Positions 1-6,072 of a stretch of DNA of 7,299 nt are shown one piece after another. A program made the translations under genes and the position numbers. Under the pieces are notes generated by a model. That model made no database searches and was not told where the DNA came from. It was given only the letters and a program-made list of their open reading frames with translations. Every line of letters begins with the position of its first letter. Positions within the stretch are counted from its first letter, which is position 1. This DNA is from an uncultured Ktedonobacteraceae bacterium. GTDB lineage: Bacteria; Chloroflexota; Ktedonobacteria; Ktedonobacterales; Ktedonobacteraceae. Location of the stretch: assembly GCA_955652655.1 (NCBI GenBank), contig CATPCK010000385.1:1-7299 (forward strand), in the 5' to 3' direction.

Positions 1-335
1 GCATTCGACAGGACGGCATCAATCTTGTGGTAAGCCGAAAATGCGGCGGTGCGGTAATGAGCATCAAAATTGTGCGCCATAAGGTCACTTCCTAAAGCGA
101 GCATCAATGCCTCGTCAGCCGTAAAACTCAGTGGCGGCAGGAAGTAGCCTTCAGAGAGCGAATACCCTTTTCGCGTCACGGCGACAATGGGAACGCCCGC
201 TTCGGATAATGCCTGCATATCACGGTAGATGGTCCTTGCGCTGACTTCGAAAGTAGTCGCGAGATCCTCCGCGCGCTGCTGGCCCTTCCTTTGCAGTTCG
301 AGCACAATAGCGAGTAAACGGTCAGTGCGGTTCAT
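1..335 (-). CDS. YafY/DeoR-type HTH-WYL transcriptional regulator, N-terminal part (runs off the window)
   Basis: The gene reads leftward from an ATG at 335-333 and is still open at base 1, giving 111 N-terminal residues. It begins MNRTDRLLAIVLELQ, followed by a winged-helix HTH at about residues 5-60. The recognition-helix segment EVSARTIYRDMQAL is the classic HTH_11 signature of YafY/DeoR-like regulators. The wing follows (VPIVAVTRKGYSLSEGYFLPP), then the start of the linker (FTADEALMLALGSDL) that in the family leads to a ligand-sensing WYL domain, here outside the window. The start is supported by AGGAAGGA (minus strand, 351-344), 8 nt upstream. Family members are cytoplasmic DNA-binding proteins that often control their own gene and a neighbour, so the non-coding 336-615 is the likely operator region. 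Family assignment is strong; ligand and targets cannot be told. Confidence 0.87.
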   Translation of the reverse strand, partial: MNRTDRLLAIVLELQRKGQQRAEDLATTFEVSARTIYRDMQALSEAGVPIVAVTRKGYSLSEGYFLPPLSFTADEALMLALGSDLMAHNFDAHYRTAAFSAYHKIDAVLSN

Positions 336-386
336 AGTATCGATCCTTCCTGTTTCGTTTGTACTTCATCGTCTTTCTCGAAGAGT

Positions 387-415
387 AGGATAGCGTCTTG
401 TCTTCTGCGTGTCAT
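387..415 (-). promoter_or_regulatory. Candidate sigma-70 promoter for the WYL regulator
   Basis: On the minus strand, ATGACA at 415-410 (5 of 6 to the -35 consensus) is separated by exactly 17 nt from TATCCT at 392-387 (4 of 6 to the -10 consensus). Transcription would start near 380 and give a leader of about 45 nt before the ATG at 335. This is a consensus match by eye only. Confidence 0.35.
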
Positions 416-509
416 TGAAGAGACAACATTCTCGAACATTCGTGCGCTATGATAGTTTTTTGCAGCGATCCTGGTCTTACCTCAGAAAGATCATCATTGT
501 GCGAGAGAT

Positions 510-562
510 GGGGACCATTCTAAATCAACAGCAGACTGACAGCTTGGTTTGAAATGGTCTCC
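510..562. repeat. Imperfect inverted repeat in the non-coding 336-615 region
   Basis: GGGGACCATT (510-519) and AATGGTCTCC (553-562) are inverted copies with one mismatch, separated by 33 nt. There is no T-tract after it, so it is not an obvious terminator. It could be an operator pair for the neighbouring regulator or the worn end of a lost mobile element. I see no other gene or RNA between 336 and 615. Confidence 0.4.
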
Positions 563-599
563 TCCTCAGCTCACGAGCCGAGTGCTGCCTCAGAGCGTT

Positions 600-624
600 T
601 TGAGACACAGTATAAATGTCTCAA
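600..624. promoter_or_regulatory. Perfect 8-bp inverted repeat straddling a start codon (possible operator)
   Basis: TTGAGACA (600-607) and TGTCTCAA (617-624) are perfect inverted copies with a 9-nt spacer, a size and symmetry typical of a dimeric regulator site. The right arm begins at the T of the ATG at 616-618, so a bound protein or an mRNA hairpin would cover translation initiation of the 616 reading frame. The nearby HTH-WYL regulator is a possible binder, but nothing in the sequence proves it. Confidence 0.35.
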
Positions 625-705
625 GAAACCAACGTATATGAGATAGCTCAACGGTTCCTCATCCTCTCACGAGAAGAGCAGCGTGTTATCTTTGTGTCCC
701 TTCGT
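616..705 (+). pseudogene. Possible 5' stub of an interrupted gene (NRPS-like N-terminus)
   Basis: The ATG at 616 opens MSQETNVYEIAQRF and continues with LILSREEQRVIFVSLRTQ. It then runs into sequence that on the other strand encodes the transposase C-terminus, so only about the first 30 codons can belong to a real gene. The spacing of E-I-A, F, L, E-E-R, F and LR-Q resembles the short helical lead-in before a condensation domain at the start of non-ribosomal peptide synthetases. That comparison is from memory of the family and is tentative. There is no strong ribosome binding site upstream. The reading frame stays open to 972, but residues after about 30 are antisense to the transposase and should not be believed. 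The likely story is a gene truncated by insertion and deletion of the adjoining mobile element. Confidence 0.25.
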
Positions 706-1500
706 ACTCAAAAATCAGCGGGATTTGGAGGAGAACCGGGCGACTCTTTTGACGCCGTGGGCGCGGGGCATAGGGAGCAGCGCGTAGAATCAGGTACCAC
801 TCCACTGTCCCTTCCGGCCACAAGGGCAGTTGTGCGCTCCGGTAGGGATGGTCATACAGCCGCGGATTCCCCGAGCGTCGCAGATGTTTCTCGTCGGGTT
901 GCCGCTCGACCGAGTAACGCGACAGCGGCTGCTCTTCATATTCCAGCGTTAAGACATCCTGGAACATATTGACCAGTACTCTTTCGCCGGCCGGGTTCTG
1001 CTCACCATAGAGCAGATAGTCTCGGAAGCGCACATAGCCTGCCTTCGTGAGGGAGCGCATCTCGCCCCCTGCCGAGAAGGCGCGATAGATGCGCTCCGGC
1101 TCTGGCTGCATGCCTTTGACCCATCCGAGCACGGCTGCGGGGCTATGACAGCCATCTTCACGCTGTTCATGGGCAAAATGGTGCTGGTAGTTGAAATCGA
1201 GCAGCCACTTCTCATGAGCGGAAAGCCTCGTCTTCCCAGGTCTGTGCGCTCGAAATGCCAGTCCGCGAGCCTTCTCTGCGCGTTAAAATTTGATTCGATA
1301 TACGACTGCCAAGCTCGCCGCTTTTCGATCTCATGCTTCTGGATGCCTAAAGCCTCGTAGATCCGCATGGCGTCGTGTGAGCGGAACACCCCACCGTTGT
1401 CACTGACCAGCACCTCTGGGACACCATGCCTGCGAATTGCCGTGTATGTTAGATATAATCAGGAAATCAGTCAAGGGTTGACACCTCGGCCCGAACTCCT
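686..1500 (-). pseudogene. Decayed rve-type (IS481-like) DDE transposase, 5'-truncated and frameshifted
   Basis: Read leftward, this is the catalytic half and C-terminus of an rve-fold transposase. AIRRHGVPEVLVSDNGG ending near 1400 carries the second catalytic Asp. It is followed by the third catalytic residue, Glu, in QSYIESNFN, 34 residues on, and by the RRLADWHFERT helix. The frame then breaks twice around 1205-1250 before resuming as HEKWLLDFNYQHHFAHEQ and SPAAVLGWVKGMQ, and ends with a basic, Pro/Arg-rich tail (APYAPRPRRQKSR) at a TAA at 686. Upstream of the Tyr codon at 1446-1444 another 1-nt shift at 1447 joins LTDFLIISN, which fits the usual segment before AIRRHG. Coding likeness fades between 1475 and 1535. 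The N-terminal HTH and most of the region around the first catalytic Asp are missing. With at least three frameshifts it cannot make an active enzyme. IS481 is my best family call; a related rve family is possible. No terminal inverted repeats were found. Confidence 0.75.
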
Positions 1501-1507
1501 GCATGAT
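1478..1507 (+). promoter_or_regulatory. Candidate promoter of the first tyrosine recombinase gene
   Basis: A perfect TTGACA at 1478-1483 is followed after 18 nt by CATGAT at 1502-1507 (4 of 6 to the -10 consensus). This would start transcription near 1514, about 34 nt before the ATG at 1548. A perfect TATAAT also occurs upstream at 1454-1459 but lacks a -35 at the right distance. Confidence 0.35.
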
Positions 1508-1547
1508 ATCGGAAAGATCTGTCGTTTTCTCTACGGAGGAGCGCTCC

Positions 1548-2541
1548 ATGACAGAGATACGCTGGGAACAGTACCCGCTGGTGGCACGACACGAGCTAGC
1601 ACGAAAGTGGCTTCAGAGGCAGGCTCATTTGCAACTTGCCCCAAACACCGTTGACGCCTATGGCCTTTGCCTCAATGATTATCTGAACTTTTGCGCCAGG
1701 CACGACACCCAACCTGAGGCCGTCACACGCGATCTCGTTGCTCAATACGTCCAAGATCTCGCCTCGCGGCCTCACCCCAAGGGAGCCAACGTCCTTTCCA
1801 TCGAAAGTGACCGGGGATTATCCAACTCCACGATGCAGCAGCGCATCACCGTCCTACGCCTGTTCTGCGACTCTCTCATTGAGCAGCAACTGCGTCAGGA
1901 TAATCCGGTCGGCCGGGGCCATTACGTCCCTGGAAAAGCTTTTGGTGGGACACGCGATCGAGGACTCCTTCCTCATTACCAAAAACTCCCCTGGCTTCCT
2001 TCTGATGAGGAGTGGCAAATCGTCTTGCGCTGTCTTAAGGGGGAGTCGCTTCGGAACCAGGTCATGATGCTCACTGCCTACGATGGGGCGTTGCGCCGTG
2101 AGGAACTCGTGCGACTTGAGATCGTCGATTTTGACTCCGCCTACCGGCAGATTCGCGTGCGAGCAGAGCATGCCAAGAATGGGCGCGAGCGAGTTGTAGG
2201 ATATGGAACCGTCACGAGTCGTCTGCTCGAAGCCTACTTGTGGCACAGACGGGCACTCTCCACGAAGCGAGGGCCGCTGTTCCTCTCAGAGTCGCACCGC
2301 AACACCGCCGGTCCCTTGTCACTGGTGATGTGGTCGAAGGTCGTCCAGAAGATGGCTGACACATATGGCAAGGGCCCACATGGACTTGCATCAGATTGCA
2401 ATCTACGCTGGTCATGCCTCCCTGCAAACGACGATGCTCTACATCCAACTGAGCGGAGTGGAACTGACCGAAGCGGTGACGCGGAGCCTCGCTGGCTTTG
2501 AGCAGTGGATGGAAGTGATCCTGGGGGAGGAAAAGCCATGA
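1548..2541 (+). pseudogene. TnpA-like tyrosine recombinase/integrase with internal deletion and frameshift
   Basis: The ATG at 1548 is chosen because GGAGGA (1535-1540) lies 7 nt upstream; the frame is open back to 1503 but that start has no such site. Residues ~15-120 form a SAM-like core-binding domain (LARKWLQRQAHLQLAPN, then STMQQRITVLRLFCDSL). The catalytic domain follows, with the first catalytic Arg at residue 183 (GALRREELVRL) and the beta-hairpin Lys at about 210 (HAKNGRERVV). At about 2355/2356 the frame jumps. The original frame ends uselessly at 2501, whereas the next frame gives LTHMARAHMDLHQIA, IYAGHAS (His at 2413-2415) and MLYIQL with the nucleophile Tyr at 2440-2442, ending at a TGA at 2539-2541. 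The box II HxxR expected just before LTHMA is absent, so the lesion is a small deletion that removed the HTLRH-like motif and shifted the frame. Catalytically dead even if frameshifted. Confidence 0.82.
2538..2541 (+). other. ATGA stop/start overlap coupling the two recombinase genes
   Basis: The TGA that ends the repaired first recombinase (2539-2541) overlaps an ATG at 2538-2540, preceded by GGGGGAGG at 2523-2530. This is a translational-coupling arrangement and marks the original start of the second recombinase. In the present sequence that ATG reads only MNQQMAQGTSS before a TGA at 2571, because the rest of the N-terminal coding sequence is missing or out of frame. Confidence 0.6.
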
Positions 2542-3612
2542 ATCAGCAGATGGCTCAAGGTACATCATCCTGAGATCCAGAGCCCGGCGGATTGGAGCTA
2601 TGAACTGGCCGGGGAATTTATCGCCGCTGTCAATGAGATGAAGATTGGAGAGTGGTCAGATGCCGATCAGCGCTCACGGATGCCTTCTGATCGCATTGGC
2701 CTGCCCTTGCATCCGAGAACGAAGGATCGGATCCTTGAGGCTATGCGCACCTTCCTGCGCGATTGCCAGGAGTGGGGATGGATTCCTGTTCGGCTGAATC
2801 CGCATCGAGCACTGCAAACACCCAGCTCCATTCGCAAACTGATTGGACCCGATCCACGTGTCGTCGAGAAGGATGTCTGGGCGAAGATCCTGTGGGCAGC
2901 GATGAATCTCGAGGCGCAAGATCTTCCCGTTCTCCAAGGGACGGCGACTGCGTATCCACTGGAGATGGTTCGGGCGATTGCGGTGGTCTGGTGTTTTGCG
3001 GCGTTGCGTGCCAACGAGATCCAACGGTTACGCGTGGGATGTATTCGCTGGCAATACGAAGATGTGATGATTCCAGAGACGGGGGAGATCTTGCCGAAAG
3101 ATGCGACATGCTTTCTCGACATTCCTGTGAACAAAACCAGTACGGCATACACCAAACCAGTCCATCCCCTCGTGGGCAAGCGCATCAAGGAATGGGAGCA
3201 AGTGCGACCACGTGAACAACCAAGGGCGCTGGATGGGAAGACGAGCGAAATGGTCCAGTTTCTGTTCTCGTACCGAGGGCAGCGTGTCTCGCGCGGCTAC
3301 CTGACCCGCTTTCTCATCCCACTCTTGTGTCGGAAAGCGGGCGTCCCTCACGAAGATAGTCGCGGAGCCATTACGAGCCATCGCGCACGAGCCACGATTG
3401 CCTCCATGCTCTACAACGCCAGAGAACCGCTCGATATCTTCCAACTCAAGCAGTACCTGGGACACAAGCACCTCTTCTCGACACAACACTATCTGAAAGT
3501 TGATCCGACCAAGCTTGCCAACCAGGTGGTGAAAGCAGGCTACCTGGAACAGAATCTCGCCACGATTGAGGTCTTGCTCGACCAGGATGCAGTACGCGGC
3601 TGCCCGCGGTGA
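2542..3612 (+). pseudogene. TnpB-like large tyrosine recombinase, N-terminally deleted, C-terminus out of frame
   Basis: Coding similarity starts immediately after the ATGA overlap, in the +1 frame, as RWLKVHHPEIQSPADW, with no start codon until the ATG at 2638. About 190 N-terminal residues appear lost if the parent was near the 630 residues of Tn554 TnpB. The catalytic core is complete. Numbered from the ATG at 2638, it has Arg124 (FAALRANEIQRLRVG), Lys166 (PVNKTSTAYTKP), His248-x-x-Arg251 (SHRARATIAS), His276 (YLGHKHLF) and nucleophile Tyr285 (STQHYLKVDP). A core-binding region lies before it (residues ~20-60, TKDRILEAMRTFLRDCQEWG). The frame ends at 3612 after a 1-nt insertion within CGCG at 3595-3598; the natural C-terminus continues in the next frame. 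Family is certain. Activity of the 324-residue product from 2638 is doubtful because DNA-binding N-terminal parts are missing. Confidence 0.85.
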
Positions 3613-3862
3613 GGTATGGAAGTACTATGATTTGGGGCATGGCTTTTGCACCAACGATTTTTGGGCCCACTGCAACCATCGGATGGCTTGTGCTCGTTGT
3701 CCATTTTACCGTCCCAAGAACGCCACGATGGATCAGCTCATCGAAGGCAAAGCCAACCTGGTACGCATGCTCGAGTTTGTCAAACTGACGGAAGACGAGC
3801 AGTTGCTCGTGACTGAAGGCATTGCGTTGCACCAGGAGCTCATCGAAAAGCTGGCTATGTGA
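3590..3862 (+). pseudogene. C-terminal domain of the TnpB-like recombinase, in a shifted frame
   Basis: After the frameshift near 3595-3598 the frame reads AARGEVWKYYDLGHG, then FCTNDFWAHCNHRMACARCP, then a helical end (LIEGKANLVRMLEFVKL and LVTEGIALHQELIEKLAM) to a TGA at 3860-3862. The four cysteines look like a zinc-binding knuckle, and this block is the usual C-terminal end of large TnpB-type recombinases. Removing one base from 3595-3598 joins it to the upstream frame as DQDAVR-AARGEVWKYYD. Its own upstream ATG has no ribosome binding site that I can see, so it is a severed domain rather than a separate gene. It ends abruptly where the IS110 sequence begins. Confidence 0.65.
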
Positions 3863-4752
3863 CGACGGACTTGATCGCGACCTACCGGGAGTTGGCCGGG
3901 CTGCAGACGCAGTTGACCGAGGACGTCACACGCTACCGCAACGAGATCCACGCACTCTTACAGGTGCTGTTTCCCGAGTACAGTCAAGTCTTCGCTGATC
4001 CGTGTCGGCCTACCGCCTTGTCGCTGCTCAAACTCTACCCCAGCGCGCAAGCCTGCGCAACAGCCAGGGTAGAGACGATTGCGGCCAAGTTGCATGAGCT
4101 GGCTCCGCGCAACTATGGGCTTTCCATCGCTCAGCAGCTGGTGAGCCTGGCACACCACTCCGTCAGTAGTGGTGTCGCGCTCTCCGCTCGCAGCACGAGC
4201 TTGAAAATTTTAGGCGACCAACTCGAGCATACGCAGGCCAATCTCATCCAACTGGAAAAAGAGCTGGAGAATCTGATGAAGACAGATTCGGGAGCCAAAG
4301 GCTTGCAAAGCGTGCCCGAATTCGCTGGCAAGACCATGGCCGTTCTGCGAGAGGAATTGGGAGATGTCGATCGCTTTGCCTGCTCGAGCCAGGCGGTGGC
4401 CTATGCCGGGTTGGATATTGAGGTGAAGCAGAGCGGCAAGTCCAGAGGGCAAGTTAAGCTCTCCAAGCGAGGCAGTGGGCCCATTCGACGCATCTTATAT
4501 ATGGCCGTCGTGCGCTGTATCCGACTCAAAGACTCGGCCTTTGGCGCCTACTACCATCATCTGGTGGCTCGTGGGAGGCCTCGGCGTGCAGCCATGATGG
4601 CAGTCATGCGCAAGATGCTGATGGTCGCCTATCGACTCTTGAAAACCAAGGAGGCCTATGACCCGACGAAGGTCTTTGCCCAGGCTGTGGTTCAAGCGCC
4701 GGCGCTTGAACCACAGCCTGGGCAACCACATTTGGCCCACGCGGGGGCTTGA
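3859..4752 (+). pseudogene. IS110-family transposase, lacking the N-terminal DEDD catalytic domain
   Basis: The open frame gives about 297 residues and ends at a TGA at 4750-4752. It starts mid-protein (TDLIATYRELAGLQTQL, then RYRNEIHALLQVLFPEYSQV), which is the end of the DEDD_Tnp_IS110 domain leading into the helical linker (residues ~30-150, including the coiled-coil-like ANLIQLEKELENLMK). The C-terminal Transposase_20 domain is well preserved at ~155-270: LQSVPEFAGKTMAVLREELG, AVAYAGLDIEVKQSGKSRG with the conserved Ser-Gly, KLSKRGSGPIRRILYMA, and MAVMRKMLMVAYRLLKTKE. Full IS110 transposases are about 400 residues, so roughly 110 residues carrying all the RuvC-like acidic residues are gone. 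The GTG at 3859 overlaps the stop of the upstream recombinase fragment (3860-3862) and marks a junction, not a true start. The upstream non-coding end that encodes the bridge RNA in IS110-group elements is also missing. The last ~20 residues are encoded across a perfect palindrome. Confidence 0.88.
4676..4725. repeat. Perfect 50-bp palindrome with no loop at the 3' end of the IS110 gene
   Basis: Two 25-bp arms (4676-4700 and 4701-4725) are exact reverse complements meeting at GCGCC|GGCGC, with no spacer; the next pair outward (T4675/C4726) fails. The sequence lies in the last coding part of the transposase and is codon-symmetric, so both strands encode AQAVVQAPALEPQPGQ in the matching frame. 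There is no T-run after it, so it is not a standard terminator. Possible meanings are an IS110 end or target palindrome, an inverted duplication made during element decay, or a cruciform or mRNA hairpin. Confidence 0.93.
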
Positions 4753-5164
4753 CAATTTCTATGGCTTCTTTTTCATGTGCCGTTATAAGTTTTAGCATCG
4801 TTATGCGTTGCTCCTACTAGATTGGTTTCTCATTTTAAGGGTCGAGGAGAGTCTCTGGTCGTCATTTGCCACGCATAGTGCAAATATATGTACCCAATTC
4901 GGACCTCTCGAATAAGATGCGCGTCACCGCTATGATACCGAAGTTCTCGGCGTAGGGGGCCACACCTGAAGAAAGTTTCGTAGTAAGACATTGTGAGAAG
5001 GGTTTTGAAATGGATCGCTAGTTATGTAGAGGGTGTGGACAATGAGCGGATTGTGTTTTGAGAGCGGAACTGTCTTTGTGCAAGGCAGAAAAGACCAATG
5101 GCTCCTTCTAACTAAGAAACAAGGGGTACTTGTTGCTTAAGCAGGGTCAATATCGCCTGTTAAT
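4753..5164. other. Non-coding stretch between the IS110 remnant and the WD40 fragment
   Basis: I find no convincing gene, tRNA or promoter pair here. The only structure seen is a short hairpin at 5118-5134 (AACAAG, 5-nt loop, CTTGTT) about 30 bases past the WD40 stop; it has no T-run and is weak as a terminator. The right end of the IS110 element should lie in the first part of this stretch but leaves no recognisable boundary. Confidence 0.5.
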
Positions 5165-5392
5165 TTATTTCTTTCCCCAAATCTTGATCGTCTCATCATC
5201 ACTGCCACTGGCCAGGGTGTGACCATCATGACTAAAGGCCACACTGGGAACGGCGTTTGTATGCCCAGAGAGGGTGCGCAGTTCTTGGCCGTTTGCCAGG
5301 TTCCACAGCTTGATCGTCTGATCCCAACTGCCACTGGCTAGGGTCTGGCTATCGGGACTAAAGGCCACACTCCAAACGGGGCCTGTATGGCC
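5165..5392 (-). pseudogene. Two WD40 repeats, severed C-terminal part of the TIR-WD40 gene
   Basis: Read leftward this frame encodes GHTGPVWSVAFSPD, then LASGSWDQTIKLWN, then LSGHTNAVPSVAFSHDG and LASGSDDETIKIWGKK, ending at the stop at 5165. These are two canonical WD40 blades (GH dipeptide, SVAFS core, IKLW/IKIW end) with a DNA period of 126 bp, equal to 42 codons. A stop codon lies shortly upstream in this frame and no ribosome binding site is visible, so it is not an independent gene. It is the continuation of the TIR gene, separated by one extra base at 5391-5393. A working propeller normally needs about seven blades, so two suggest that repeats were lost by recombination, or that the domain self-assembles in an oligomer. 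WD40 blades typically act as protein- or ligand-sensing modules. Confidence 0.82.
5183..5390. repeat. 126-bp tandem DNA repeat encoding WD40 blades
   Basis: The sequence beginning CTTGATCGTCT at 5183 recurs at 5309, a 126-bp period. The long shared core includes ACTGCCACTGGC and GACTAAAGGCCACACT. Only about 1.7 copies are present. Such repeats expand and contract by unequal recombination, which would explain the short WD40 array here. Confidence 0.75.
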
Positions 5393-5987
5393 CAGTGAGA
5401 GTGTTTAACAAAGAAACTGCTTCCGGCTTGAGAGAAGAGGGAGGCTTTACTGGTTGTGGCGACAGGGTAGAGTGAGAACCAGCTGCCGACTCTCGTTTCG
5501 AGGCTTGGGAAGGGAGAACTTGGGAGGAAAGCAAAGACTTCGTGCCATGTTGCACAACGACTTTGCGAAGGCCCTCGGTGACATCAAATAAGGCTTCGTC
5601 TACGCTATACCACAGAGAACTCATAACAGGCTTGGCGTCTGTTGGCAGTGCTTGAAGGGTGCCAAGTATCCCTTGCCAGTACACATGACGCAGGATAATC
5701 GGAATAACCCGTGCCTCTCCGCGTTGATGCCACTCTAACGCTCGCTTCATCTCGACACCATAGCAATAATCTGAATACATGAAGTTGGGGCTCACGAGCA
5801 GTAGAATGATATTGGCTGCATTGAGATGCTTTTTTATCTCCTGTTCCCATTCAGTGCCCGCGTTGATATCTCGATCATACCATACATCAATAAGCCCCTG
5901 TCGCTGTAATGGGCGTATGTGAGCCTTGAGTTTGTTTAGGAGTGCTTCATCTTCATGTGCATAACAGAAGAAGATGGTGACTGACAT
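5358..5987 (-). CDS. TIR-domain protein (N-terminal part of a frameshifted TIR-WD40 fusion)
   Basis: Read leftward from the ATG at 5987-5985, the first ~130 residues form a bacterial TIR (TIR_2-type) domain: VTIFFCYAHEDEALLNKL (beta A and AA loop), IDVWYDRDINAGTEWEQEI (BB loop), ANIILLLVSPNFMYSDYC (beta C), VEMKRAL and ARVIPIILRHVYW. Glu79 in YCYGVEM is at the position of the catalytic Glu of TIR NADases, so NAD hydrolysis or cyclisation is possible. A Ser/Pro/Lys-rich linker follows (about 145-195). At codon 199 the frame passes into a short nonsense tail (YRPRLECGL) ending at 5358; dropping one base of CCC (5391-5393) instead continues into WD40 blades, giving a fusion of about 273 residues. 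A weak AGGG site lies 8 nt before the ATG. Stand-alone TIR-sensor fusions act in anti-phage defence or cell-death signalling in some bacteria; that role here is inference, and no partner gene is adjacent. Confidence 0.88.
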   Translation of the reverse strand: MSVTIFFCYAHEDEALLNKLKAHIRPLQRQGLIDVWYDRDINAGTEWEQEIKKHLNAANIILLLVSPNFMYSDYCYGVEMKRALEWHQRGEARVIPIILRHVYWQGILGTLQALPTDAKPVMSSLWYSVDEALFDVTEGLRKVVVQHGTKSLLSSQVLPSQASKRESAAGSHSTLSPQPVKPPSSLKPEAVSLLNTLTGPYRPRLECGL

Positions 5988-6043
5988 GAGCGCGACCCTA
6001 GCCTCTTATTCTTGTTATTCGCTATTGTTTGTCGTTGGGCTTC

Positions 6044-6072
6044 ATTATAAGCCAATTCCACGTTGGCAACAA
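6044..6072 (-). promoter_or_regulatory. Candidate promoter of the TIR-WD40 gene
   Basis: On the minus strand a perfect TATAAT (6049-6044) is preceded, after exactly 17 nt, by TTGTTG (6072-6067), which matches the -35 consensus only at its TTG. Transcription would begin near 6037, about 50 nt before the ATG at 5987. The perfect -10 and the correct spacing make it the best promoter candidate on this side of the window. Confidence 0.45.

Larger units (their letters stand above)
1475..3862 (+). mobile_element. Remnant of a Tn554-like element with tandem tyrosine recombinases
   Basis: Two consecutive tyrosine recombinase genes lie on the same strand and are joined by an ATGA stop/start overlap at 2538-2541. 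The first is short (about 345 residues when repaired) and the second is larger with a Cys-rich C-terminus. This arrangement matches tnpA and tnpB of Tn554-type transposons. The left flank is a truncated transposase gene on the other strand, suggesting insertion into it. The right flank is an N-terminally truncated IS110 transposase. A small third protein (TnpC in Tn554) is not present, nor are cargo genes, and the exact ends are not recognisable. Both recombinases are damaged, so the element should be immobile by its own enzymes. Confidence 0.6.

Noticed and set aside
433..447. CGAACATTCG as a LexA (SOS) box
   Set aside because: The Gram-positive-type box is CGAAC-N4-GTTCG; the spacing here is too short and the right half is incomplete.
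949..1413. A single long minus-strand frame through the transposase region, taken as one protein
   Set aside because: Only its first ~57 residues match the rve transposase; after about 1245 the true coding sequence is in another frame (HEKWLLDFNYQ), so the second half of this frame is out-of-frame translation.
4749..4777. TTGACA at 4749-4754 as a promoter after the IS110 gene
   Set aside because: No -10 hexamer lies at a usable distance (TTCATG at 17 nt; TATAAG is about 29 nt away), and no gene follows on the plus strand.
4604..4798. Minus-strand frame repeating the peptide AQAVVQAPALEPQPGQ
   Set aside because: It is the mirror reading of the perfect palindrome at 4676-4725 and not a second gene.
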